A DNA stretch of 5,735 bases, taken from positions 1 through 5,735 of the forward strand of contig CALCOW010000116.1 in assembly GCA_937899935.1 (NCBI GenBank), given 5' to 3'. Positions 1 to 5,735 of the stretch are shown piece after piece. The position numbers and the translations under genes were made by a program. The stretch is from an uncultured Phycisphaerae bacterium. Lineage in GTDB: Bacteria > Planctomycetota > Phycisphaerae > Phycisphaerales > SM1A02. Below the pieces are notes generated by a model, which searched no databases, was not told where the DNA came from, and saw only the letters and a list, made by a program, of their open reading frames with translations. Position 1 is the first letter of the stretch; every line of letters begins with the position of its first letter.

Positions 1-1213
1 GCAGTTGAGCCAACTCCATGCGTGACAAGCTACTGTTGTTGAGGTCAACTTCCATGGCCACCAACCAATTTGATTCAGTGGGTCGGTAACAAAACCGCTG
101 TTCAAGCCGCAACACAAAGTCTTGCATGTGCCCCGCCCCATACAAAATGGCCACTGACTTAACTTCTGGCTCTGTCTTGATGATCTCAGCAAGGTCATTG
201 ACAACTGCCTCATTACGATCATTGATAATGACCTCAGCAAAGCCTTCGCCTAAGTAGTTCATACTGGCCTCGATCATGGATTCATCACTGAGCACCTCAA
301 TCATCATCACCTTGAGCGCATCACTGACACGCCCACCACTCATCGCATCAAGCATTGGTATCGCAGCAAGAATCGTCTTTACAAATTGCGCTGGAAGCGA
401 CGAACCTGCCAACGTATCTGCCAAAGAGTCAAGCTCAAAGCCACGCTCTTTGGCCTTCATGGCAAGTCGGTCAAAGGTAAGATCGCTCGATCGCCATGAT
501 GGGTTGTCATATGGAAGCGACTCAAGTTGAAACTCCAACCCCAGCGCTTCGGCAAGGCGTCCTTGCAACCCAGAATCAGCTGATGTGGCTGGCGGCTTTA
601 CTTCTGGACCATCGGTCACCGCGAGATCCGCTGCTTCACCGGTGCCACCTTCAAGACCATCGTGACCAAGGCTCATGAGCCTCCATGGTTTCCCTTCGGT
701 TGCTGGCGTATACACCAACGGATGCCCCCAGGCATCAATACTGGCTTCTTCAAGCCACCGAGCCATCCTTCCATCTCGCTCACTGATCACCACACCGAGT
801 TCCTGAAGCGTCTGCGGCGCTGGCGTACCGCCCTGTTGAGACCAAGCTAAAAGTGAACCAATGAACGCCATTGAAGCGCGGGTTGTTTCAATTCTCTGTT
901 CTTCTGTATCACCACCGGGTCGCCCCGCCCCGGCCGGGAGAACCGATTCATAAAGCACTACATCAGCAGTTGAAAGTACGTCACCAACAGATTGATAGAA
1001 CGAAGATTCTGCAATGTGGGCCACACCGACAAGCAGCACCTCAGGCGCCTCTGGCTGACAACTGGTTAAGGTCTGAACCGCGACCTCTAATGCCATGCGA
1101 CCTTTTTCTGAATGCATCCGCAGGAACTGGGCTTCGTCCGCTTCATCAGCCGCCCATCCTGTCGAAAGAACACTGCAAAGTGATACAACCATCACACTAT
1201 TTTTTAAGAGCAT
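1..1213 (-). CDS. Secreted TraB/GumN (TIKI-like) family protein with an internal GspG-like pseudopilin domain, 3' end outside window
   Basis: An open frame of 404 codons runs from ATG at 1213 off the left edge without a stop. Residues 1-21 look like a Sec signal peptide: K4, a hydrophobic core, then GWA|AD as the likely cleavage site. C13 does not sit in a good lipobox. Residues 58-90 (EVLLVGVAHIAESSFY, then VVLYES) resemble the N-terminal TraB/GumN strand with the first GxxH motif (63-66). Residues 353-370 (SVAILYGAGHMQDFVLRL) resemble the C-terminal part with the second GxxH (359-362). Between them, about 110-200, lies a GspG-like stretch: GTPAPQTLQEL, IDAWGHPLVY and SLGHDGLEGGTGEAADL, matching the pseudopilin DPWGNPY and calcium-loop LGADGxxGGxGxxAD patterns. 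The prepilin leader and hydrophobic helix of true GspG are absent. TraB/TIKI relatives include putative metal-dependent proteases, but activity here is unproven. The gene follows an ExbB-like gene by 42 bp. The W383-A386 region resembles the usual family end, so the stop is probably near. Frame and start are firm; the family assignment is from memory of motifs. Confidence 0.85.
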   Translation of the reverse strand, partial: MLLKNSVMVVSLCSVLSTGWAADEADEAQFLRMHSEKGRMALEVAVQTLTSCQPEAPEVLLVGVAHIAESSFYQSVGDVLSTADVVLYESVLPAGAGRPGGDTEEQRIETTRASMAFIGSLLAWSQQGGTPAPQTLQELGVVISERDGRMARWLEEASIDAWGHPLVYTPATEGKPWRLMSLGHDGLEGGTGEAADLAVTDGPEVKPPATSADSGLQGRLAEALGLEFQLESLPYDNPSWRSSDLTFDRLAMKAKERGFELDSLADTLAGSSLPAQFVKTILAAIPMLDAMSGGRVSDALKVMMIEVLSDESMIEASMNYLGEGFAEVIINDRNEAVVNDLAEIIKTEPEVKSVAILYGAGHMQDFVLRLEQRFCYRPTESNWLVAMEVDLNNSSLSRMELAQL

Positions 1214-1220
1214 CTTTCAT

Positions 1221-1226
1221 CCTTCC
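1221..1226 (-). promoter_or_regulatory. Shine-Dalgarno site of the TraB/GspG-like gene
   Basis: On the minus strand GGAAGG ends 7 bases before the ATG at 1213. This decides the start. Another ATG at 1220 is in a different frame and reaches a stop after seven codons (ATG AAA GAT GCT CTT AAA AAA TAG), so it cannot be the real initiator. Confidence 0.6.
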
Positions 1227-1255
1227 GTGGCACAACCAACCGGCCGCTGTCGGCA

Positions 1256-1945
1256 CTACGCTTTCATCAAATCGGATTGCGGTTGAGGTGTCGCTTCCTT
1301 CGTCGCGAATTTTGCATCAGCCTTGACTGTGGCCGATCCTTGCTGTGCTGCCGCAATAAGCATCTCCATGCGTCCCAAAGCTCGATTCGAACATGAGCGG
1401 TAAAGCATGTATGGGAAGAGCGTGAACAATGCAATAATCAAACCGAGGGCGGTCGTCAAAAGCGCCGCAGCAATGCCGCCAGCCACATCGGCAGGATCTT
1501 GCAATGTGGTCTGTTCACCAAGAAGCTCAAATGATTGAATGATGCCGATAACGGTGCCCAAGATGCCGAGTAGCGGTGCAGCGGTAATGATCGTTGACAA
1601 AACCACCATGAATCGATCGAGCCGCGGTCGAGCTAGCTCGATGGCTTCCATAGCGACTGCATCGCTGGCTCCATGATCGTGCAGACTTCGCACCAACGTT
1701 CCATACACTGAACCATCGCCGTCTACACGCTTGGCAGCGCCAGCCGCATCACCGATCCGTAAATCTCCTGCCAGTCGAGCTAGACGGGCCGGTCTACTAC
1801 GAGAAGAAACGATGAACCAGAAAACGGCTCGCTCAAGAATCAGTGCCAAGCTGATCGCACTGAGAATCAAGAGCGGGATCATGACGTACCCCCCGCGCTC
1901 TATCAGTAAAGAAACGTCGCTCACAGGGGTGGTCATCGCAAACAT
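1256..1945 (-). CDS. MotA/TolQ/ExbB family proton-channel protein (ExbB-like)
   Basis: A 229-residue inner-membrane protein of the family that forms the proton-conducting pentamer of ExbB-ExbD and TolQ-TolR motors. Three membrane segments are visible, in the usual spacing: about residues 19-45 (GGYVMIPLLILSAISLALILERAVFWF), 112-137 and 154-183. Segment two carries the signature APLLGILGTVIGIIQSF (123-139). Segment three carries GGIAAALLTTALGLIIA (156-172), matching the family's GIaxALxTTAxGLxxAI pattern. The cytoplasmic loop between segments one and two has the expected size, and the length is typical of ExbB. The polar tail after residue 200 is likely cytoplasmic. Two starts are possible: ATG at 1945 or ATG at 1936 (Met4). 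Neither has a strong ribosome site; an AGG lies about 10 bases before the second and only 2 before the first. No ExbD/TolR partner is visible; the next gene in the operon is the secreted TraB/GspG-like protein. The family is clear, but the partner system (TonB, Tol or another) cannot be named. Confidence 0.9.
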   Translation of the reverse strand: MFAMTTPVSDVSLLIERGGYVMIPLLILSAISLALILERAVFWFIVSSRSRPARLARLAGDLRIGDAAGAAKRVDGDGSVYGTLVRSLHDHGASDAVAMEAIELARPRLDRFMVVLSTIITAAPLLGILGTVIGIIQSFELLGEQTTLQDPADVAGGIAAALLTTALGLIIALFTLFPYMLYRSCSNRALGRMEMLIAAAQQGSATVKADAKFATKEATPQPQSDLMKA

Positions 1946-2061
1946 TGCCTGTCATGATAGCCAACGCGTTGTCAATTGGTTGTTGGCGAGCACGAGTGTG
2001 AGAGAATGGGCCAGAAGGGTCCTCCACCACCGATCCAACCTCCGCAGATACAATCCCAGCA
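1946..2061. promoter_or_regulatory. Divergent intergenic region between the exbB-like gene and ispA
   Basis: This 116-bp gap separates two genes reading outwards, so it should hold promoters for both arms, by inference from layout. On the minus strand there is an exact TTGACA at 1975-1970, but the position 17 bases downstream reads ACAGGC, not a -10 box. On the plus strand only poor hexamers are present (TTGTTG at 1980-1985 and GAGAAT at 2002-2007, 16 bases apart). No clear operator palindrome was seen. Confidence 0.4.
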
Positions 2062-2955
2062 ATGAATACCCCCACCACAGCACAACCGCCCGCCAGCATG
2101 CAAGCCATGATCGAGGCTATCGATGCAGATCTCCAGGCCCGTGTCGCTAGACAACCGCTCCCCCCAAAACTCATTGAAGCAGTTCACTATGGTGTCTGCG
2201 GTGGTGGAAAACGAGTCAGGCCAGTCTTAACTCTGATGAGCTGCCAGGCGACCAAGGGGGATGTAGAAAAAGCCCGCTGCGCCGCCGCCGCTGTTGAACT
2301 CATCCACTGCTTTAGCCTCATCCACGATGACCTCCCCGCTTTGGACAATGATGAATTGCGCCGCGGTCAACCGACTTTACATGTTCGCTCGGGTGAAGCA
2401 ATGGCCATCCTCGCTGGTGATGTCATGATGTCTCTTGCCCTGACTTGGCTGACGGAAGACAACCTTGATGATGCCACAAGAGCACGCCTCAGCCACGAGC
2501 TTGCAACGGCGACCACCGCGATGATCGTGGGCCAGGTATACGACACACTTGGTGGCGTCGATGAATCACTGGATAAGATGAATCAACTTGAGGAAATTCA
2601 TCGGAACAAGACCGGCGCTCTCATCCGTTGTGCCTGCCGGATGGGCGCTCTCTGTAGCCAAGCAGATGAAGCAACATTGGAGGCCATCACACGATACGGG
2701 CAGTCCATGGGCCTCATGTTCCAAGTCGTGGATGATTTGCTGGATGTCACCCAATCAACTGAGGTGATGGGCAAAGCAACGGGCAAAGATGAGTCGGCTG
2801 GGAAGATGACCTATCCGGGCATTCTGGGGCTTGAGGCCACGCGTCAGACCATCGAAAAACTGCGCCAGGACGCCCTGAAGGCACTCGAACGGTTTGGACC
2901 AGAGGCCGATGGACTTCGCGATTTTTGCCGCTTTATGGCTATCCGCAGCCACTAA
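2062..2955 (+). CDS. ispA: Short-chain all-trans polyprenyl diphosphate synthase (farnesyl/geranylgeranyl diphosphate synthase type)
   Basis: A 297-residue trans-prenyltransferase that condenses IPP with allylic diphosphates in the cytoplasm, giving FPP or GGPP for quinones, carotenoids, undecaprenyl carrier and hopanoid-type products. Diagnostic motifs in order: GGGKRVRP (47-54, diphosphate binding); IHDDLPALDND (87-97), the first aspartate-rich motif with a two-residue insertion typical of bacterial FPP synthases; RRGQPTLH (100-107); GEAMAILAGD (111-120); KTGALIRCACRMGA (183-196); FQVVDDLLDVT (220-230), the second aspartate-rich motif with D224, D225 and D228; and GKMTYPGILG (247-256). Length matches IspA (about 300). 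Product chain length cannot be fixed by eye. The residues just before the first motif are C83, F84 and S85, with one bulky aromatic, which leaves FPP or GGPP open. The start at 2062 has no good Shine-Dalgarno; Met13 (2098) is an alternative with none either. It is the first gene of the rightward arm, upstream of dxs in the same pathway. Confidence 0.95.
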   Translation: MNTPTTAQPPASMQAMIEAIDADLQARVARQPLPPKLIEAVHYGVCGGGKRVRPVLTLMSCQATKGDVEKARCAAAAVELIHCFSLIHDDLPALDNDELRRGQPTLHVRSGEAMAILAGDVMMSLALTWLTEDNLDDATRARLSHELATATTAMIVGQVYDTLGGVDESLDKMNQLEEIHRNKTGALIRCACRMGALCSQADEATLEAITRYGQSMGLMFQVVDDLLDVTQSTEVMGKATGKDESAGKMTYPGILGLEATRQTIEKLRQDALKALERFGPEADGLRDFCRFMAIRSH

Positions 2956-2973
2956 GGGTAGGCTATAGGGCAA

Positions 2974-2999
2974 CTCAGTGGCGATTGAGGGCTGCTGAG
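2974..2999 (+). terminator. Possible RNA hairpin downstream of ispA, without U-tract
   Basis: The sequence can fold as a 9-bp stem (CTCAGTGGC with GCTGCTGAG, two G-U pairs) around an 8-base loop. It begins 18 bases after the ispA stop. There is no T-run after it, so it is not a canonical intrinsic terminator. It may be a 3'-end stabiliser, an attenuator or chance. Confidence 0.25.
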
Positions 3000-3038
3000 G
3001 CAGGTCTGGGTAACAGGATGGGGGCCTAGATAGCAACG

Positions 3039-3067
3039 TTGACCCATCTACAATGATGAGTTCGAAT
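3039..3067 (+). promoter_or_regulatory. Weak sigma70-like promoter candidate for dxs
   Basis: TTGACC (3039-3044, five of six matches to the -35 consensus) lies exactly 17 bases before TCGAAT (3062-3067, four of six matches to the -10 consensus). It is in the 241-bp gap between ispA and dxs, about 130 bases before the dxs start. Promoter rules in this lineage are uncertain and such pairs occur by chance. It would let dxs be transcribed separately from ispA. Confidence 0.3.
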
Positions 3068-3184
3068 TCCATAACAACAGTCAAGGCAACATTAACCAAA
3101 TCACTCGTACAAGATGACAGCCGAACCAACCTCATCAGGCGTTTCAACTGTCTCTACTCACCGAATGATCGATGATAAGGACGC

Positions 3185-3188
3185 AGGA
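3185..3188 (+). promoter_or_regulatory. Shine-Dalgarno site of dxs
   Basis: AGGA with an 8-base spacer to the ATG at 3197. This supports that start, which also gives the N-terminal IKSPADVRALRVDELPALAAEIR usual at the start of DXS. Confidence 0.5.
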
Positions 3189-3196
3189 TTACCCAA

Positions 3197-5161
3197 ATGG
3201 TTTTGAAATATCTGCCATCCATTAAGTCACCTGCAGATGTAAGAGCACTTCGGGTCGATGAGTTACCAGCCCTCGCTGCTGAAATCCGCCACGTGATTTG
3301 TGAACAGATCATGAAGAGTGGTGGCCACTTTGCGCCAAACCTGGGTGTAGTGGAACTCACACTCGCCTTGCATTACGTGTTTGATTTCTCACATGACCGG
3401 CTCCTGTTTGATGTTGGACATCAGTGTTATCCCCATAAACTCATTACTGGCCGGTATGACCTTCTTCCAAAATTACGACAACGTGGTGGAATGGGAGGCT
3501 TTCCGGACCCACGCGAATCAGATTACGACCTCTTTATGGTTGGTCATGCAGGAACAGCGATTTCTACTGCTGTTGGAATGGCCCGAGGGGACATGCTTTC
3601 TGGTGAAGCGCTGGCCGAAGATAATCCAGACGGTCGACGTGTCGTCGCGTTGATTGGCGATGCAAGCATTGTCAATGGTGTAGCGATGGAGGGACTCAAC
3701 AATGCGGGCACACTTGATCGGCAGTTGCTCGTCGTCCTAAACGATAACGGCATGAGTATTGCCAAACCGCAAGGAGCGGTGGCTGGCTACTTTGACCGGA
3801 TGCGGGTTAACCGTACCTACCGAGGCATGAAGGACACCGCCAAAGAAATCGTGGCAAAGATGCCCGGGGGTGGTTGGATCGGCGAGATGTACCACCGCGC
3901 TGGCGAGGCTATCAAAGATTTGGTGGCATCCGATTCTTGGTTCGAGAAGTTTGGTTTATTAACAGTCGGGCCAATCGACGGGCATGATCTCCCATCACTC
4001 GTTGACACACTGATTGTTGTCAAGAACTACAACAAACCAGTCGTTCTTCACGCCCATACCATCAAGGGCAAAGGCTTTGACTTCTCTGAAGTTGATGCGA
4101 CCACCTTCCACTCACCCAAACCATTCACAGTGAATGGGTGCCAGGTTGAACTGAAGTCCTCTGGCCGAAGCTTCACCACCGCATACGCTGATGCCATGAC
4201 GCGCATCATGGAAGAAGATGAGCGTGTTGTTGCAGCGACTGCCGCCATGCCAAGTGGAACCGGTATTTCGAAAGTGCTGGAGAAATTTCCTGATCGCAGT
4301 TGGGATACTGGTATCTGCGAGTCCCACGCGATGGACATGATGGCTGGAATGGCCAAAACGGGTGCCCGTGCGTTTTTCGCCGTGTACTCAACGTTCGTTC
4401 AACGAGCATTTGACCAAGCTTTCCAAGAAGTGGCACTCCAAGGTCTACCGCTGCGATTGTGCCTAGATCGCGCTGGACTGGTCGGCGGTGATGGTGCGGT
4501 CCATCACGGCTTCTGCGACATCAGTATTCTGCGGGTCTTCCCAGACGCAGCGTTATTGGCGGCCATGGATGAGCCAAGCTTGAATGCGGCGATTGACTTT
4601 ATGCGGCTTTATGACACCGGCCTATCGGCCGTGCGCTACCCCAGAGATGATGTCAGTGAACGTCTCCTGGAAGTTGACTGCCCTCCGTTTGAACTAGGAA
4701 AAGCTCGAGCATTAGTTCAGCACGATCAACCCGACGTAGCGGTCCTCGCCTATGGCACCATGGCAATCTCAGCGCTGGAAGCAAATGATGAACTCTCAGA
4801 TGAATATTGCGTTGATGTTTATGACGCACGGTTTGCCAAGCCTGTCGATGAAGATCTGATCGAAAATCTAATCAGCCGTGGCGTCCCCATCATCACCATT
4901 GAGGATCACTCGGTTGTTGGCGGCTTTGGCACTTGTGTTCTTGAGGCAGCAAACCGACGTGGTCTGGACTCAAGCAACATCACCCGTCTGGGTCTTCCAG
5001 AACAATGGATTTACCAAGGTGCTCGTGGAGAGCAACTTGCAGAGGCTGGCATTGATGTACCTGGCATCGCACGAACCATCCGACAAGTCGTTGCCAATAC
5101 AAAGCATCAGCACAAAGTTGATGTTGAAACAGCCACTGTGGCACGCGTACTCCACCGCTGA
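3197..5161 (+). CDS. dxs: 1-deoxy-D-xylulose-5-phosphate synthase
   Basis: A 654-residue thiamine-diphosphate enzyme joining pyruvate and glyceraldehyde 3-phosphate to DXP, the first step of the MEP isoprenoid pathway (DXP also feeds thiamine and pyridoxal synthesis in many bacteria). It is full length: E. coli DXS has about 620 residues, and this protein adds about 20 at the C terminus (634-654). N-terminal cofactor domain: GGHFAPNLGVVELTLALHYVF (42-62, H44), DVGHQCYPHKLITGR (72-86), VGHAGTAIS (115-123), IGDASIVNG (153-161), LNDNGMSI (181-188; D155 and N184 are the expected magnesium ligands). Middle pyrimidine-binding domain from about 325: ICESHAMDMMAGMA (373-386; E375 is the expected catalytic glutamate), YSTFVQRAFDQ (397-407), LDRAGLVGGDGAVHHG (423-438) and SAVRYPR (477-483). 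C-terminal transketolase domain: YDARFAKPVDEDLI (542-555), ITIEDHSVVGGFG (566-578). The usual GDG motif is GDA, GHSST is GHAGT, and EQHA is ESHA. Other catalytic residues look intact, so it is probably active. It sits downstream of ispA, and the next gene starts 19 bp after it. Confidence 0.97.
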   Translation: MVLKYLPSIKSPADVRALRVDELPALAAEIRHVICEQIMKSGGHFAPNLGVVELTLALHYVFDFSHDRLLFDVGHQCYPHKLITGRYDLLPKLRQRGGMGGFPDPRESDYDLFMVGHAGTAISTAVGMARGDMLSGEALAEDNPDGRRVVALIGDASIVNGVAMEGLNNAGTLDRQLLVVLNDNGMSIAKPQGAVAGYFDRMRVNRTYRGMKDTAKEIVAKMPGGGWIGEMYHRAGEAIKDLVASDSWFEKFGLLTVGPIDGHDLPSLVDTLIVVKNYNKPVVLHAHTIKGKGFDFSEVDATTFHSPKPFTVNGCQVELKSSGRSFTTAYADAMTRIMEEDERVVAATAAMPSGTGISKVLEKFPDRSWDTGICESHAMDMMAGMAKTGARAFFAVYSTFVQRAFDQAFQEVALQGLPLRLCLDRAGLVGGDGAVHHGFCDISILRVFPDAALLAAMDEPSLNAAIDFMRLYDTGLSAVRYPRDDVSERLLEVDCPPFELGKARALVQHDQPDVAVLAYGTMAISALEANDELSDEYCVDVYDARFAKPVDEDLIENLISRGVPIITIEDHSVVGGFGTCVLEAANRRGLDSSNITRLGLPEQWIYQGARGEQLAEAGIDVPGIARTIRQVVANTKHQHKVDVETATVARVLHR

Positions 5162-5180
5162 TTTCTCTGGCTGAGAACCC

Positions 5181-5735
5181 ATGGCAACATCTTCGAATGA
5201 GGCCAAGAACTCGTCACTACGCGTACTGGTCATTGCGGAAGCAGCAAACCCGACCATGGCGAGTGTGCCTCTGGTCGGTTGGTCACATACCAAGGCATTA
5301 GCATCCATCGCCGACGTGCACCTGGTCACCCAGGTACGGAATAAAAAAGCAATCGAAGCCACCGGCTGGAAAGACGGGCAGGAGTTTACGAGCATCGACT
5401 CGGAGCGCCTCGCGAAACCCTGTTGGAAAATCGCCGAAAAATTACGTGGCGGCCCAGGCAAAGGCTGGACACTTGTCACTGCCATGCAAGTGTTGCCCCA
5501 CCTCTATTTTGAAAGGCTTGTCTGGAGACGGTTTCGCAAACGCATCAAACAGGGCGCTTACGATGTGGTGCATCGCATTACCCCACTATCGCCTGCTCTT
5601 CCGAGCCCCCTTGCCCGACATTGCCAGCGAGCGGGCGTTCCCTTTGTGCTGGGGCCACTCAACGGAGGGGTGCCGTGGCCGAAGGGTTTTAGTGAAACGC
5701 GGCGCAAAGAAAAGGAATGGCTTTCTTACCTTCGA
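5181..5735 (+). CDS. GT4-type glycosyltransferase, N-terminal domain (3' end outside window)
   Basis: An open frame of 185 codons from ATG at 5181 to the right edge, without a stop. It looks like the N-terminal Rossmann-like acceptor domain of a GT-B fold, family 4 glycosyltransferase. LRVLVIAEAANP (13-24) is the first strand and glycine-poor loop. VPLVGWSHTKALASIADVHLVTQVRN (29-54) is the helix-strand unit where GT4 proteins survey the acceptor. YDVVHRITPLSP (127-138) and AGVPFVLGPLNGGVPWPKGF (151-170) match the strand and GPxxGG loop common in GT4 enzymes. The donor-binding C-terminal domain with the EX7E motif lies outside the window, so sugar and acceptor are unknown. There is no signal peptide or clear membrane segment in the visible part, so it probably acts at the cytoplasmic face of the membrane. 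Translation starts 19 bp after the dxs stop, with only a weak GAGA-like ribosome site (5173-5176), suggesting co-transcription with dxs. Confidence 0.88.
   Translation, partial: MATSSNEAKNSSLRVLVIAEAANPTMASVPLVGWSHTKALASIADVHLVTQVRNKKAIEATGWKDGQEFTSIDSERLAKPCWKIAEKLRGGPGKGWTLVTAMQVLPHLYFERLVWRRFRKRIKQGAYDVVHRITPLSPALPSPLARHCQRAGVPFVLGPLNGGVPWPKGFSETRRKEKEWLSYLR

Noticed and set aside
871..1326. Plus-strand frame of 151 codons at the left
   Set aside because: It is antisense to the start of the TraB/GspG-like gene and the end of the exbB-like gene, and its protein is low in plausible structure and rich in H, P and R.
1947..1975. Perfect TTGACA on the minus strand as a promoter for the exbB-like operon
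   Set aside because: No acceptable -10 hexamer lies 16-18 bases downstream. TATCAT is only 10 bases away, too close for a sigma70 promoter.
2990..3026. Partial resemblance to a TPP riboswitch (GCTGAGG, then GTCTGGGTAACAGG, then ATGGGGG) upstream of the thiamine-dependent dxs
   Set aside because: The core elements are degenerate: CTGAGA is altered, the CTGG...CCAG stem is broken, and GCG-AGGGA is missing. An Infernal search with RF00059 would decide; a significant hit would overturn this.
2755..3147. Minus-strand frame of 130 codons overlapping the ispA 3' end
   Set aside because: About half of it is antisense to the conserved end of ispA. It has no ribosome site and no family features.
3053..3175. 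Small plus-strand frame of 40 codons in the ispA-dxs gap
   Set aside because: It has no ribosome site, no recognisable motif, and overlaps the promoter-like hexamers. Its composition does not look coding.
5169..5181. Thi-box-like CTGAGAACCC just before the glycosyltransferase start
   Set aside because: It is an isolated short match with no second conserved half, and it lies in a 19-bp gap too short for a riboswitch.
4970..5485. Minus-strand frame of 171 codons across the dxs-glycosyltransferase junction
   Set aside because: It is antisense to two well-supported conserved genes, and its translation shows no family motif.

Overview
The window reads as a stretch of bacterial chromosome, most likely from a Planctomycetota lineage, perhaps Phycisphaerae-like. 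That placement is an inference from protein features recalled from memory: a secreted TraB/GumN-like protein carrying a GspG-like segment, a DXS with unusual cofactor motifs, and a GT4 glycosyltransferase of the 'AEAANP...GWSH' type. No rRNA or other phylogenetic marker is present. All main reading frames are intact, and I see no insertion sequence, CRISPR array, tRNA, phage gene or long repeat.

Left arm (1-1945, minus strand): two genes read leftwards as a probable operon. The first (1945-1256) encodes a three-helix MotA/TolQ/ExbB-family membrane protein. After a 42-bp gap follows a gene (1213 to beyond position 1) for a Sec-exported protein. Its two ends look like the TraB/GumN/TIKI family, with GxxH motifs near residues 63-66 and 359-362. 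Its middle (about residues 110-200) looks like the soluble part of the type II secretion major pseudopilin GspG. The gene leaves the window before its stop codon.

Centre (1946-2061): a 116-bp divergent intergenic region that must serve both arms. No convincing promoter could be picked out.

Right arm (2062-5735, plus strand): three co-oriented genes. ispA encodes an all-trans short-chain prenyl diphosphate synthase. After a 241-bp gap with a possible hairpin and a weak promoter-like pair comes dxs, the entry enzyme of the MEP isoprenoid pathway. Nineteen bases later a GT4 glycosyltransferase gene begins and runs off the right edge. DXS supplies the MEP pathway that yields IPP and DMAPP, and IspA condenses these into longer prenyl diphosphates, so the pair forms an isoprenoid block. 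The glycosyltransferase probably shares the dxs transcript, but its substrate cannot be told from the sequence.

The most unusual item is the TraB-like protein with a GspG-like insertion. Second is the set of substitutions in the thiamine-diphosphate motifs of DXS.
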